Source: Archivesica marissinica
Taxonomy: Eukaryota > Mollusca > Bivalvia > Venerida > Vesicomyidae
Length of the DNA stretch: 64,000 nucleotides
Assembly: GCA_014843695.1 (NCBI GenBank)
Contig: CM026401.1
Span: 31,844,067 to 31,908,066 of the forward strand
Reading direction: 5' to 3'
Each line of letters begins with the position of its first letter. The first letter of the stretch is position 1. The notes beneath the pieces are model-generated. The model was not told the origin of the DNA. It searched no databases and worked only from the letters and a program-made list of their open reading frames with translations. A program made the position numbers and the translations under genes. This document shows positions 10,832 to 22,810 of the stretch, in pieces.

Positions 10832-13800
10832 GTAAATACATACAAACACAATTCGATCACCATCTGTATTTATGTTTTTCAAATACATGTCATGCCTATC
10901 GTTACATGTATATAGAGAAATACATAGTGATTGAATTGTTTGTATGTCCATATGCAGCGGCAACTTCGTTGTCCGCTCAGTCACTATTCGGCGAACTCAT
11001 TAGCATTTGATCATATTGTGTATGACCATGTCTTGGCCAAGGTCGATAACCAGTAAAGTCAGGTTCTAATAAACTAGAGTTATTTCCACTGCTCACTAAA
11101 CTACATGGACTCTTCAAAACAATTTGGTCACAAAATACGTACATATATGACAAGTCGCGTTGGTATTTTGTAGGCAAACGATCGTTGTATTTTAAGCGCC
11201 CAATTCATAGTTTTGAAGCCGTGTTGGCATACTATCAGACGGGAGACCTACACATGCCACAGTATATGTGTCCTGGAGCGTTTAAGACAGAGTTGGAGTT
11301 CTGGGGCGTCGATCCGCAGGTTATGATGAAATGCTGTTATTACAAGTAGGTTGAGTTCATGTTTTCATTTAACCCTTTCCTTCAAAGAGATTTAGGTTAA
11401 TATACTATTATATATACATACAAACTACAGTCATTTAGCTATCATGCAGTGGATAAGTAGTCGCCATATCTTATCCCACCTCCATAGATATTACTGGGAC
11501 TACATGAGATTCTGGCCTTTCTTATGAACATTGGTTTGGCTACTATATTGTCAATGTATGTCGTATTGGTAATGGCGTCAATAGGTGCTTCTATAGGGGA
11601 AAGAGTTAAGGAATGCATCGCGGGTTAATTGTTTCCATTGTAGTATGAATTACATTGGGATGACGGACACCACATACTCGCACCACGACACGGAAGTCTT
11701 GTCAGACTTTCGATTGTGTAACTGGGTAAAGAAATAGATTAGCAGAAACAGTCGAGTATTTTCCAAATAGTAAACAGTATTCTGTTGACATGCACCATTC
11801 ATTGAGGAGCCGCTATGTCATATCCTAATCCAAATAATGCAATTTAGTCAAAGAATTGCTTGTGAGAAATGTTTTCCCCAAATTGTTATCGGAATTCTGA
11901 TAATGGTACGAAATGCATAACAACCAGCCTGCACTTAGCATATACTCCTTAAAGCAACGAAATTGACAGTTTGGGAATTGTAATTTACAAATGGAACGCT
12001 GATGTCTTATCAGAATTCCGATAGTGCAATTTGGTATAGGAATGGTATGTCAGAATCGTTCATCTTTCCTTCAATTAATTACCGGAATTCCGATAGTGCA
12101 ATTTGGTATAGGAATGGTATGTCAGAATCGTTCACTTTCCTTCAATTAATTACCGGAATTCCGATAGTGCAATTTGGTATAGGAATGGTATGTCAGAATC
12201 GTTCACTTTCCTTCAATTAATTACCGGAATTCCGATAGTGCAATTTGGTATAGGAATGGTATGTCAGAATCGTTCACTTTCCTTCAATTAATTACCGGAA
12301 TTCCGATAGTGCAATTTGGTATAGGAATGGTATGTCAGAATCGTTCATCTTTCCTTCAATTAATTACCGGAATTCCGATAGTGCAATTTGGTATAGGAAT
12401 GGTATGTCAGAATCGTTCATCTTTCCTTCAATTAATTACCGGAATTCCGATAGTGCAATTTGGTATAGGAATGGTATGTCAGAATCGTTCATCTTTCCTT
12501 CAATTAATTACCGGAATTCCGATAGTGCAATTTGGTATAGGAATGGTATGTCAGAATCGTTCATCTTTCCTTCAATTAATTACCGGAATTCCGATAGTGC
12601 AATTTGGTATAGGAATGGTATGTCAGAATCGTTCATCTTTCCTTCAATTAATTACCGGAATTCCGATAGTGCAATTTGGTATAGGAATGGTATGTCAGAA
12701 TCGTTCATCTTTCCTTCAATTAATTACCGGAATTCCGATAAGGTATACGATAGGGTATTATCATTATTATACTTATACATCACTGTAACTTTAGTGGTGT
12801 TAGAGGGAGAACATTCCCAAGTTATTGTAACTCAGGTAGTTTTATATGACCGTCTTGTGTGTATGCAATTTACACCATATTTGCCAATCTTTGCAAGTGA
12901 CTAAATGAAAATCAGCCCTGGCCTGTAGGTTATAAATCTTTTCTCCAATCTCAAAACTCAGTCTCAAGCGTCTGATTGGTTCAGCTGACAGTAATACTCA
13001 GAATCAACCAATCAGATCACTTGAGCTTGAGATCTGAGAAAAGTTTGTAAGGTTAACTTGCAACATAGTACGGTCTTGCAATCGGCAGTCAGATGGGTAC
13101 CTTGTGAATTTAAATGTGCAAGTCCGACTAATCAAGTTAGCATCGACGATTCGATGTTGCTAGAGGGATGGTCTCCCCCAGGAAAATTGAATGAATCCTA
13201 GAAGTCAATGGTGCACTCTGACGAATTTTAATGTACGTCTTAAACATTCAAATTTCGATATTTTCAGAGATGTTCATACCCCCATCATACCCCTACAGTT
13301 TTGATTGCATTTTTGGGGTTTTAGATTTTTCATTTCTGCGACAATCTGCAAGCCCGTGCCTTCATTGCCTTACAGTAAACTACATACCTGCAGTCATATC
13401 GGAATTGTTTTCATTTAAGGAAAGAATCGCGAATTGATAGTTTCCAGTGCAGTATGAACTAGTTTGAGTGTGTTTAAAGTGCGTGGAGGCCGAAGGCATC
13501 CATGGTATCGTTAAGCACATCCAATGTAGTTCATACCCCGATGGAAACTATTAACTCTCGATTCATTACTTATATTTACATTAATTATTCTTATCAATGA
13601 GACTAAGAAAAAAATATCACACTTTCCAATTAAAAGGTATTTTATCCAAATTTGCAACTTATTGTGTGGCGGGGATCTGATAATTAGATAGATCATCCTT
13701 GGAACAGCGTAAACTGTAAGACACGCCTTTTCTCGCGACGAACACTGCCGAACACTGCGAATGCGCATGCCTGTAACATAGAGTGCACATGTCAGCTGCA

Positions 13801-16800
13801 TATCATTAGTTGGAAACCCTCATGCGAAATTGTATACAATCAGGGTACATACATTCATCGACGGAAATGCAATAGCGATGTAAATGTTTATTCGTGGCGA
13901 TGGATTCCATCAGGAATGAGGTCTCGAGAGTGATTTATATAAGTTGAAATAACTTGTGTCGCAATCGAGCTAAAATAAATTTGTATAAACTAAATGTTTA
14001 TTGTTCATACAGTTTTGTAGTTTATGTAGATCGGTGGCTATGGGCCATAACAATTGTCCCTATTATAGATATTTATCGTTCCAAGACGACCAAGAGACGC
14101 TTGACAAATTTCACATGCATTTGTTTCCGGAAGTCAGTATAGAAAAGACAGGTCATAGGTGCATGTCTGAGCTGCGACAGAAGTTGTGGACCATCCTTGA
14201 TTTCCATGACAGGGCTGTAGTTACAAGGGTAAGTTTAACAAATGTGTGTGTGTTAAATTGAACGATATCAGAGTATCTTTATTTGAAATTTACAGTTCAT
14301 TTACCGTTTAAGTTTAAACTTTAATTGCAAAACAAATTTTAACAACTTATATTAATCACTCTGCGCTGATGAAAGCGTAAACGTGGTTATTCGTGTGGGA
14401 GGAAACCGGAATACCCGGAAAAAAACCCATGTCCGATCTGGCGACCACCGTACCATCTCATATACGTCCAGGTCCGAGGATCGAGCCCGGGTTGCATTTG
14501 TGAGAAGCGAGCACGCTAACCACTGCGCTAATCTGACAGCCATATTGACCGTTGTAACGTAGCGGGTTATCGCCTAGTTGTCAGGTGGATGTAGCGTACT
14601 ATGTCTACCTCTGTTGTGACATGATGTCGTGAACGATTAATGTAGTGCAGTACTAATTAGGCAAACACATGTACATATGTTTGGGTTCCCAGACCGACCC
14701 TAGTATTATTGCAACCGATACGTATCGGCTTGTATTCACACATTCCTAAATCAAAACTGTCGCAGAAACGTAATATCCAGCAATAGTTTTCTAACAAACT
14801 AAGTTCCTGGAAAGTGGTGTAACCTCTAATCGCGAACGCGCAGAGTAGCGAAACCTCCGTCCCCCCCATCATGCTGATTGAGCTTACTTAACCTCACCTC
14901 CGGCGAACCATATGGACGAGCGCCCCATCAACAATTGCCAGACTGTATTCGTTTGAATTACTCGGTTTCCAGCATGACACCATCAATGGCTGCTAGCCAA
15001 TTTGCAACACACTTGCTGTCAAATATCTGCTTAATAAGCACGTGGACATGGACATCTACACTATCAACATTCCAAACAATTCCACATTGCAGCGCATGAC
15101 CATCCAACACACGGGAAAGCTAATGTTGGGCGATATTAATACGAATGGCTCTTATATGATACCATAAAAAAGTACAATTTTTTTTCTTATTAGCACACTA
15201 TCAGTCCTTAATAGCAGACATCTCTTGGATGTTAATATTGTAAATATTCACATACATGGCGGGTTGTTTATATGTTCAGAGAATTTAATAACTTTATTAT
15301 ATTGACTGTATACAACAAGCAGTAAATAGTTATGCGATACTAATACCTATTACAATTCAGTATATAAATGATAGATATCGTTACTTCTGTACAACTATGA
15401 GACGTAAGTATAAATAGATTAATATTGCTCTTGTAGTAGACTGTAATGAGAGTGCTTTTGACAAACTACCTCACTAATTAAATTTCTAATTGATGTCTGA
15501 GTTGTTAGTGAGAATAACAGACTTGACTGCTATTGTGTATGATTATCTGCGAAACATTTTACAACCATGGGTTGCTTGGGTCACACGAAAAGAAGAGAAG
15601 AAGATAAAATTGTATTTTCCAATTTAAGCGTAAACGTTCAGCATTGCACAATACAATTTCCAATTTAAGCGTAAACGTTCATCATTGCACAATACATTTT
15701 CCAATTTAAGCGTAAACGTTCATCATTGCACAATACATTTTCAATTTAAGCGTAAACGTTCATCATTGCACAATACATTTTCCAATTTAAGCGTAAACGT
15801 TCATCATTGCACAATTTAAGCATAAACGTTCATCATTGCACAATACATTTTCCAATTTAAGCGTAAACGTTCATCATTGCACAATACATTTTCCAATTTA
15901 AGCGTAAAGTTCATCATTGCACAATTTAAGCATAAACGTTCATCATTGCACAATACATTTTCCAATTTAAGCGTAAGCGTTCATCATTGCATAATACATT
16001 TTCAAATTTTTATTTTTAAATATTTTTATTTTTTTTATGCCTGTATAATGTTTATATGAAGCAAACAAAATTAGCATTATCATATGTATATACGTATCAT
16101 CTTAAATCACATAACACATATAGCAGCAAAATTATAATATTAATAATTAGTACAACACATAAATAGGACAACAATATACAGAGGCGGCACTATCTGGGTG
16201 TCTAAATGTATTTAAATTTCTTGTATGCAAATTTCTACATTTTGTAAGCCGGTTTTGAACATATAATATGATATATCTTGTTATATCTTTTTTTCGTAAT
16301 ATGCCATTTCTGGCCAATGAACAAAGCATCAATACAAAACATTACAAAGTGAAATATGTATGGTAATATGGTGACGGACACTAATCTCAACGAACAATTA
16401 TGGGAGAGACATACATTCTTATAAACAAAAACAACGCACACAATAAAACAAACAAAAAACAACAAGAATTGAGCATTAATCTTTGAAAACTATTAAGATC
16501 TGTTTAAATATTGACAAATGATCTACGACGTTCAAATGCTTTAAAAACGTATATAGATAATTTTCGGACTGCATTTTCATTTTGTAATTACATTAACGTA
16601 ACAAATTTAACCATATAAGGCCGTTATATGCCAATACTATTTCTTGATGTAAAGTGTTCTTATATCAGTATAAAGTGAGCATTCAATAATAAAGTGATAT
16701 TCTTCCTCTAACTTGTTACATACACTGCATTTCATTTCAATGAAATGTGTACATTGTGGGTTTTTTCCATCTATCACATTCAATTTCTAATCTATGTGAT

Positions 16801-19800
16801 GACATTCGTAACCTAGACAAAGCAATTTGATATTTTTTTTACATTATTTTGTTAACTCGAGATATGGTTGCATATTAAAACTAGCAATCGATCTATAAAA
16901 CAATGCCCTGGACGAATTCTCTAAAACTAGCATGCCAATATTGTACATAATTGTCTTTAATACGTTGCTTAACAATATTACGGCATATATTAAAATCACC
17001 CACACCTTGGCTTAGCCATACCTCATAAAAATCTAATCTGGAAAGTAAATCCTTAATTTCAGAGACCCCGCTTACTTTCTCCGTGTGTACTTCCAAGTCA
17101 CATTTTAACATATTGTATGCTATTTCGATGTACCTCTTATCTTCTGATCTGTATATGTTCAACCAGTATTTGATGAGAATGAAACACCGTTTAAAACATA
17201 TGTTATTGGTGTTTGACCCATTTCACGATATATGAAACTATTTTGAGTTCACATCTTTACACCCATTCTTTTACACACGTTTAAACTCTTTCGATAGTTC
17301 TATCTTTGTTAAAACCACACACTTCTGATGCATAATTTAGAATAGGTGTTAACAATTTGTCGAAAAGTTCCATCATATGTTTTGGCGATAATGGTGTAAA
17401 TATATACACACATTTATTTAACTGGAAAATAGCCTAAGAGCCTGACCTGCTAACATCCTATCCTTTTCGTTGTATGCATCACCAGTCGTGAAAGTCACGC
17501 CAAGATATTTAAATGTCTTAACAATTTCTATCTGCTGATTAGTATAGTAAAACTGCGATCGTCTCCCACCTCTGCTAAAATCATATTTTTTGTTTTTGTA
17601 ATGTTAACAGTCAGTTTCCGTTGTAAGCAATATTCAGTTAAAATGACCAATGAATTGTGTAGACTCTCGGCAGATTTTGCAAATAAACCTATATTACCAG
17701 CATAGAGTAATACACAAAGTTGCATAGTACCTGTATCTATACCATCCACACCTTTGCATGATAAACGTTTCTTCAATGTCATTAAGGTACATGCTAAATA
17801 GAAATGGAGATAGACATTCTCCCTGTCTAACCCCGCGAGTGCAAGAAAATTCCTCACTAAACGAATTCATAAATTTAACTTTTGATTTAACACAATTTAC
17901 CACGGACGCCATATTTAATTAATGTGTACCATAAAAGTACCATCTCTTACAACAAAATCAAATGCTTTTGTAAAATCTACAAAGACACAGAACAATTTGT
18001 CGCCATTATTTAAGCAATGCGATACTAATGCATTTAAGATAAAGATATTGTTGACAACATTACTCATATCCTTTCTAAATCCGGCTTCTGTTTCAATGTA
18101 CATGTATACACTATCATTTTCAGCCCAATAGTTTAATGTATTATTTAAAATTCGTGTAAACAATATACCTAGAGCACTGAGTAAGGTGATACCCCTGTAA
18201 ATTCAGATTTCGGATTTCCTTCATCACCGTTTTTAAAAATTGGAACAAAACCCCCAAAATGGGAAATAACCCGACTCAAGCATACATTAAACAGTTTATA
18301 CAAATACGGCAGAAGATAATCTATTCTATGTTTAAAATATTCATTTAGCAACAAATCTGGCCCCCACTGGAATTAGATTTTAATTGTTTTACAGTGTTTA
18401 AAATGTCATCAGTTGTAATTTCACTATCAAGTTCTTCAAACATGACGTGTAACTCAGAATTTAAGTATCTATCGCTAAATACATCCTCATTAGCCTGATA
18501 AAAACGGTCCTCTGGGTTATTTATAGATTTGAAATACCTTGCAAATATATATGCCGACAACGACTTCGGATAATTATGCATGGTTATATCCTTTAACATT
18601 TTCCAATATTGTTTTGCGTTAGAAAGTTAAGCTTCCCAAAATGTATAAGTGTTTTCCTTACGGAAACTGAACAGCTTTGCTCTAATTGTGTGTTTAAATT
18701 CTGACCGTGCCTTACACATAGCTTTTCTGGTAATATATAAACAATGTTTCCCATTTCCCGACCCTGGTTTTTGAAGTTGGGTAGGTAGGAAAAAATGATA
18801 ATAGCGTCGGTGTAATGATAAGAAACAACTGCCAGACATGTCAATTTCTGGAACCAACAAATCTTTAATTCAAAGTTTCAACGTTTATTAAGGCACATCA
18901 GCAATATACATGTGTTGGCCATTAATAAATAATAGTTTGAATATGGCAAAAATAAAATATAAACGTGTAAACATGCAATTAACTATTTTAAGTTACAGAA
19001 CAATTAGCGTGGTAGGGTATGCTCGCGTATTGCATTTGCTTCATAATTGGCAAGATTAAGTAAACGCTTTTTGATTGGTTGTTGACATTACAATATTATA
19101 GAAATTTATTCCAAAAGTAGGCAATGCAGAATGTAATACATATTTCTTCTCAAATGAATATATATATAGAGGAAAACTCAATAAGAAATGGTACTCATCC
19201 TCAACTGAGTTCATATTACATATTTTACAAATATTCTCGCGATACCTGCGTATCAACAAGTATCACTTTCCAGATGATGTACAGAGAGCCTAAACTGGGT
19301 TAGTTCCCTCTTTTATTTGTCATTTACAAATGTGTTTCCCAACATTTAAATGTTCATTATTGGGTACTGGCTCATTTAATTGTATTTTAGTACAACTACA
19401 TGTACTTATAATTTCAATTGGGTTCAATTTAACGGTGTATTTACTCAGATACGTAGCTTATCTGGGGCTCTACGCCCAACCCACTACGTGGGATTGAAAC
19501 TCACACTAGCCTGTGACTAAGATATTTTAATAAAGGCTGGTTCATTCAGGTGTCGGACTAGCACTAGGTGGGTGGACGGCATTGTTGGGGGCGCTTTTCA
19601 TCACGTTTGTGAATATAGGTACATTATCATTTTGGCTAGTATTGGAACACAGCATGACATTATAGGAACACTTTCGTCTCAGTATGGTAATCTGGGGATA
19701 GTGTCAAAACTCAGGGTTGATAAGATGGTGACATTATGATGTCCAACAGATACGTCATTGTGAAAAAAGGAGAAAAAGGCACACTCGTTTTCTTGTCCGA

Positions 19801-22303
19801 AAAAACGCACCCCTGGACATGGGCGCGATTTCAATATTATTCGGCCAGTTGTACGATAGCTAAACGAATTGTTTATAAAATGGTCATTAATACATTTCAG
19901 TCTGGCCCTATTTAGCGGATCGGTCGGGAAATGGTAGACTCTGTTCTGGTATACAAGCTCATTTTTCATTATGCCCTTAATGTATTCTTTTATTTGTAAC
20001 GAAATATTTTTTCAAGGACAGGTAATATTGTTCACTAGGGTGAATATGTTGGCCAACATTTTGAGACAATGTGTGTTCATTATAATAATCTTGTATTGGA
20101 TTTTTAAATGGAGCAAAACATAGTAATAATTTTTTATATTATTAATTTTATTATATAATACAGTATGCATGATACTATCATTGCAGATAACCACAACAGT
20201 TTATATAGTGTGCCCTATGTTTCAGATATATATATATATATATCTACTGTTTGATGTATTATAGTTTAAACATAATTTATTGCCAAATATATACAGCAAA
20301 AGGTTTGGGCCACCAGTGCTATACACATTATAAAACGGCCCTCCCCAATACAATTCATTTACAGAAATAGATTATGGCTACAAAAGTACAATTAAGAAAA
20401 AGATATGTTATTTTAAAGAAAAATGCCAGCAGAAGTATTCACGTGAATGTGCTCGTGTGATGCTAGCCCCGGTCCGCGACCTCGAAACCCCCCACGCATA
20501 ATAAGAAATAGAAATACTATTATTACGCTAATTTGAAAACCTCGCAGTATCATGTATACACTTTTGAACTGAATTAAAAAATACTTAGGTTCTGTTCATC
20601 TGAGATGTATTTTCGTATTCATATTGACCATCCTTTGTTTTAGATCTACTGTTTTTATGTATATTGGCCCTTTGTTTTAGGTTCATCTACTGTTTGATAC
20701 AATTGTGTTTTATATTTACCATCCTTTGTTTTAGATATACTTTTCCATGTACATTGTGTGTGCATTGCTCGTCCTGTGTTTTATATCTACTTGTCCATGT
20801 ACATTGTGTGTGCATTGCTCGTCCTTTGTTTTATATCTACTTTTCCATGTACATTACGTGTGCATTGCTCGTCCTGTGTTTTATATCTACTTGTCCATGT
20901 ACATTACGTGTGCATTGCTCGTCCTGTGTTTTATATCTACTTGTCCATGTACATTGTGTGTGCATTGCTCGTCCTTTGTATTAGATCTACTTTTCCATGT
21001 ACATTGTGTGTGCATTGCTCGTCCTGTGTTTTATATCTACTTTTCCATGTACATTACGTGTGCATTGCTCGTCCTGTGTTTTATATCTACTTGTCCATGT
21101 ACATTGTGTGTGCATTGCTCGTCCTTTGTTTTAGATCTACTTTTCCATGTACATTGTGTGTGCATTGATCGTCCTTTATTTCAGATTTACTTTTGGACGT
21201 GTACCCTGATGGTATTGCTGTCCGTCATGACACTGTCTCTAAGTAGCCTGCCCGTTTTCCGAAGAAATTTGACCAAGTGCGAGATGGAAGATTTGCTCGG
21301 TAAAACTCTCCGGTCAGTCAATCATGAAGTATCCAACAACATCTCCTGCGCACAACCACTGTCAGATGAATTACTCGGCTCAATGTTCGTAGAGTATGAG
21401 CGTATTAATATTACAAACACAACCGATTTGGAGACCAACGACATTCTATTAGACGAAGCGGAAATGTCAGACGACGACTTGGACAACATAATGTCAAATA
21501 TTTCCAGGACCACACGCAACTTCTTCGACTTCAATTTCAATAATGAAAATAGCGTTTCAGATGACCAACTTATTTCACATATCTCTGAAATATTGAGACC
21601 TAAGGTTGGCATTTCTAAGAAGACGGTCCGTATTCAGAGCCTGGTATATATAGACACAGTCGTCCTTGGCTTCTTCACCGCCGACCTACTAATGCGCTTG
21701 TTCTGCTGCCCGAGCATTCCACTCTACTTACTGTCAATAATCAACATCATTGACGGGCTTGTTGTGTTGTCAGCGTACGCACACGTGGTAGTAAATATTC
21801 TGAAGAAAGACGAGAAGTATGAATTTTCCAATTTGGACCTCTTGGAAATTTTTCAAGTTCTACGTGTTGTTCGTCTGCTACGCATCGTTCGAGACGTCGT
21901 TGGATTCAAAGTACTGTCGTTCTCCGTTCGTGTCTCGCTGAAAGATCTGTTGGTTCTCCTATTGTACATGATTCTCGGGGTTGTCATTTTCGCCAACTTT
22001 ATATTCTTTGTTGAGAGCACGGAAGATATTGAGAGTGTCCCTATCGGCTGGTGGTGGGCGATCAGCACGCTGACCACGGTTGGGTACGGCGATGTCGTTC
22101 CGCGGTCACTATACGGGCGTCTTATCGGCGGTGTCTGCGCAATATCCGGCGTAGTGCTAATGTCGGTTGCCATCCCCGTGCTAGTGAATACGTTCCTGTT
22201 GTTATATGCGTACGCCGTAGTGTACAAGAATGCGACGAGCAAGCCGGGGGATACACACAGGTTTATACATCGGCAGGGCATGCTGAGAAAAGCAGCAAAC
22301 TGA
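10552..22303 (+). CDS. Voltage-gated K+ channel alpha subunit (Shaw/Shab-like T1), four exons
   Basis: Join 10552-10831, 11174-11345, 14030-14228, 21185-22303: 589 residues, intron phases 1, 2, 0, GT/AG at every junction. Such subunits form tetrameric plasma-membrane channels that pass K+ on depolarisation. Residues 61-150 form the T1 tetramerisation domain with the zinc motif His-x5-Cys-x20-Cys-Cys (H120, C126, C147, C148), which excludes the Shaker type. S1 is about 220-242, then a roughly 125-residue acidic S1-S2 loop with five N-glycosylation sequons (245, 269, 292, 295, 322). S2 keeps F381, D384 and R388; S4 has Arg at 444, 447, 450, 453; the filter TVGYGD is 515-520; S6 has AIP (546-548) where Shaker has PVP. 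The cytoplasmic tail is short. The start is provisional because 78-bp repeats precede it. Subfamily is inferred; channel identity is firm. Confidence 0.88.
11174..11345 (+). CDS. K+ channel exon 2 (second half of T1, zinc site)
   Basis: Acceptor tattttgtag ends at 11173. The split Gly codon joins exon 1 to KRSLYFKRPIHSFEAVL. Donor gtaggt starts at 11346, phase 2; using the GT at 11350 instead would include an in-frame TAG. Confidence 0.88.
12004..12741. repeat. 71/72-bp tandem array in K+ channel intron 2, about 10 copies
   Basis: Each monomer holds an EcoRI site (gaattc) within ttaccggaattccgatagtg. Early copies are 71 bp (ttcactttcc); later ones are 72 bp (ttcatctttcc) and almost identical, implying recent homogenisation. 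A diverged half-copy lies upstream near 11888. Confidence 0.95.
12930..13050. repeat. Imperfect inverted repeat, MITE-like
   Basis: Left arm holds tctcaagcgtctgattggtt; right arm holds aaccaatcagatcacttgag. Arms of about 50 bp pair imperfectly around a short loop (cagctgacagtaatactca). It could be a small non-autonomous element or simply a foldback. Confidence 0.7.
13427..13572. repeat. Inverted repeat pair, MITE-like
   Basis: gaattgatagtttccagtgc (from about 13431) is mirrored by gatggaaactattaactctc near 13541. A third, diverged copy of the left arm lies near 11622-11665 in the same intron, so this is a repeated family. Confidence 0.55.
13735..13945. repeat. Dispersed repeat shared with 44520-44665 and 29880-29925
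   Basis: The segment with gtcagctgcatatcattagt and gcaatagcgatgtaaat recurs in the same orientation at 44520-44665. The adjoining block with gatggattccatcaggaatg recurs reversed at about 29883-29925 inside a SINE. Confidence 0.75.
14030..14228 (+). CDS. K+ channel exon 3 (T1-S1 linker)
   Basis: Encodes LSFQDDQETLDKFH, then SELRQKLWTILDFHDRAVV, the usual linker preceding S1. Acceptor gtttatgtag ends at 14029; an alternative acceptor (tttgtag ending at 14020) adds three codons in frame. Donor gtaagt starts at 14229, phase 0. Confidence 0.85.
14325..14545 (-). mobile_element. tRNA-derived SINE
   Basis: On the minus strand a tRNA-like head has an A box (ttagcgcagtggttagc) and B box (gggctcgatcc), followed by a body holding the conserved block written on + as gtgggaggaaaccggaatac. 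A 5'-truncated relative is at 49810-49985. Confidence 0.75.
15612..16005. repeat. 41-bp tandem array, about 9 copies
   Basis: Monomer core aatttaagcgtaaacgttca followed by tcattgcacaatacattttcc; two copies lack the catttt segment. It lies in K+ channel intron 3. Confidence 0.93.
16590..18860 (-). pseudogene. Decayed, 5'-truncated LINE (reverse transcriptase to C-terminal Cys/His motif)
   Basis: Read from 18860 leftwards, successive frames give FEELDSEITTDDILNTVKQL, AGFRKDMSNVVNNIFILNAL, LFCVFVDFTKAFDFVVRDG (motif A), CTRGVRQGECLSPFLFSMYL (motif B) and LCVLLYAGNIGLFAKSAESL, where the catalytic YADD is mutated to YAGN. Near 16700-16760 a C-terminal motif reads KCSVCNKLEEEYHFIIEC. Multiple frameshifts and stops show it is inactive. 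It sits antisense inside K+ channel intron 3. Confidence 0.85.
19056..19259 (-). pseudogene. LINE C-terminal fragment
   Basis: Encodes ICKICNMNSVEDEYHFLLSF, the same Cys-x2-Cys ... His-Phe motif found at the ends of the LINE copies at 16590-18860 and 44713-45039. It lies upstream of, and in the same orientation as, the larger relic, so it is a separate 5'-truncated insertion or the tail of one interrupted by it. Confidence 0.65.
19260..20580. other. Intron 3 sequence, nothing recognised except an AT microsatellite
   Basis: Contains an (AT)n run at about 20226-20243. The minus-strand open frame at 19679-19969 has no recognisable motif. No exon of the channel is needed here because exons 3 and 4 join in phase. 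Confidence 0.5.
20590..21184. repeat. 50-bp tandem array ending on the 3' splice site of K+ channel exon 4
   Basis: Monomer core cattgctcgtcctgtgtttt followed by atatctacttgtccatgtac. The clean array runs from about 20701 with diverged copies from 20590. The final monomer (21163-21212) is the real acceptor plus the first 28 nt of exon 4. Several copies keep ttag at the matching place (for example AG at 21133-21134); most have mutated to ttat. Confidence 0.93.
21185..22303 (+). CDS. K+ channel exon 4 (S1 to C-terminus)
   Basis: Acceptor tttatttcag ends at 21184. The exon encodes all six membrane segments and the pore in one block of 372 codons plus stop. GC content is higher than in the flanks. 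The open frame extends upstream into the 50-bp array, but that part has no channel similarity and is excluded. Confidence 0.95.
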   Translation: MYFWTCTLMVLLSVMTLSLSSLPVFRRNLTKCEMEDLLGKTLRSVNHEVSNNISCAQPLSDELLGSMFVEYERINITNTTDLETNDILLDEAEMSDDDLDNIMSNISRTTRNFFDFNFNNENSVSDDQLISHISEILRPKVGISKKTVRIQSLVYIDTVVLGFFTADLLMRLFCCPSIPLYLLSIINIIDGLVVLSAYAHVVVNILKKDEKYEFSNLDLLEIFQVLRVVRLLRIVRDVVGFKVLSFSVRVSLKDLLVLLLYMILGVVIFANFIFFVESTEDIESVPIGWWWAISTLTTVGYGDVVPRSLYGRLIGGVCAISGVVLMSVAIPVLVNTFLLLYAYAVVYKNATSKPGDTHRFIHRQGMLRKAAN

Positions 22304-22800
22304 GAAACTCATCAGATACAAAATGGTGATTTGTACTAATTCTATTCATTTATGTTATTGACATTATGTAAAATGATCATGGAATTAACGAAATGTAAAA
22401 GGCGTAGGCAGAATTATAAGAAGCGGCAGTACTAAATAGGTGTTTAACTTTTACCTCGTATTGGTGACATTTACCTCGTAATTGTGTCATTTACCTCGTA
22501 CTATTTCATTATTTTACCTTTCTATTATATCACTTATCTCACATTGTAAATATTACGTCATATTGTGTATCAGAAGCTAGACATTGAAGCTGGAAGGTAC
22601 AAATGACACCGCGAAGTTATTAATTAAGATGGAACTAATAGCTAAAATGAATAGAAACATGGCTCTAGGCATCCAAAACTGACCGTAGTATATAAACAAT
22701 ACAAGCTTATATATTTAATAATACATTTAATAGTTGTTCAACTCAGCCATATACTTATGTTATATTATGCTATATTTCGGGATTTACGCCTGCATCAGCA
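22304..22800. other. 3' flank of the K+ channel gene
   Basis: Contains three spaced ttacctcgta motifs (about 22452-22502). No AATAAA is visible close to the stop; the first clear one is cctcaataaac near 23257. The transcript end is not determinable by eye. Confidence 0.4.
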
Positions 22801-22810
22801 CCATTTTGGG

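Noticed and set aside
19440..19560. tRNA-like or SINE-like segment
   Set aside because: A possible B box (gtttcaatcccac on minus) is seen, but no convincing A box or family match was found.
20747..21184. N-terminal extension of the channel exon as coding
   Set aside because: This part is the 50-bp array; a good acceptor at 21184 joins exon 3 in phase and the S1 segment starts right after it.
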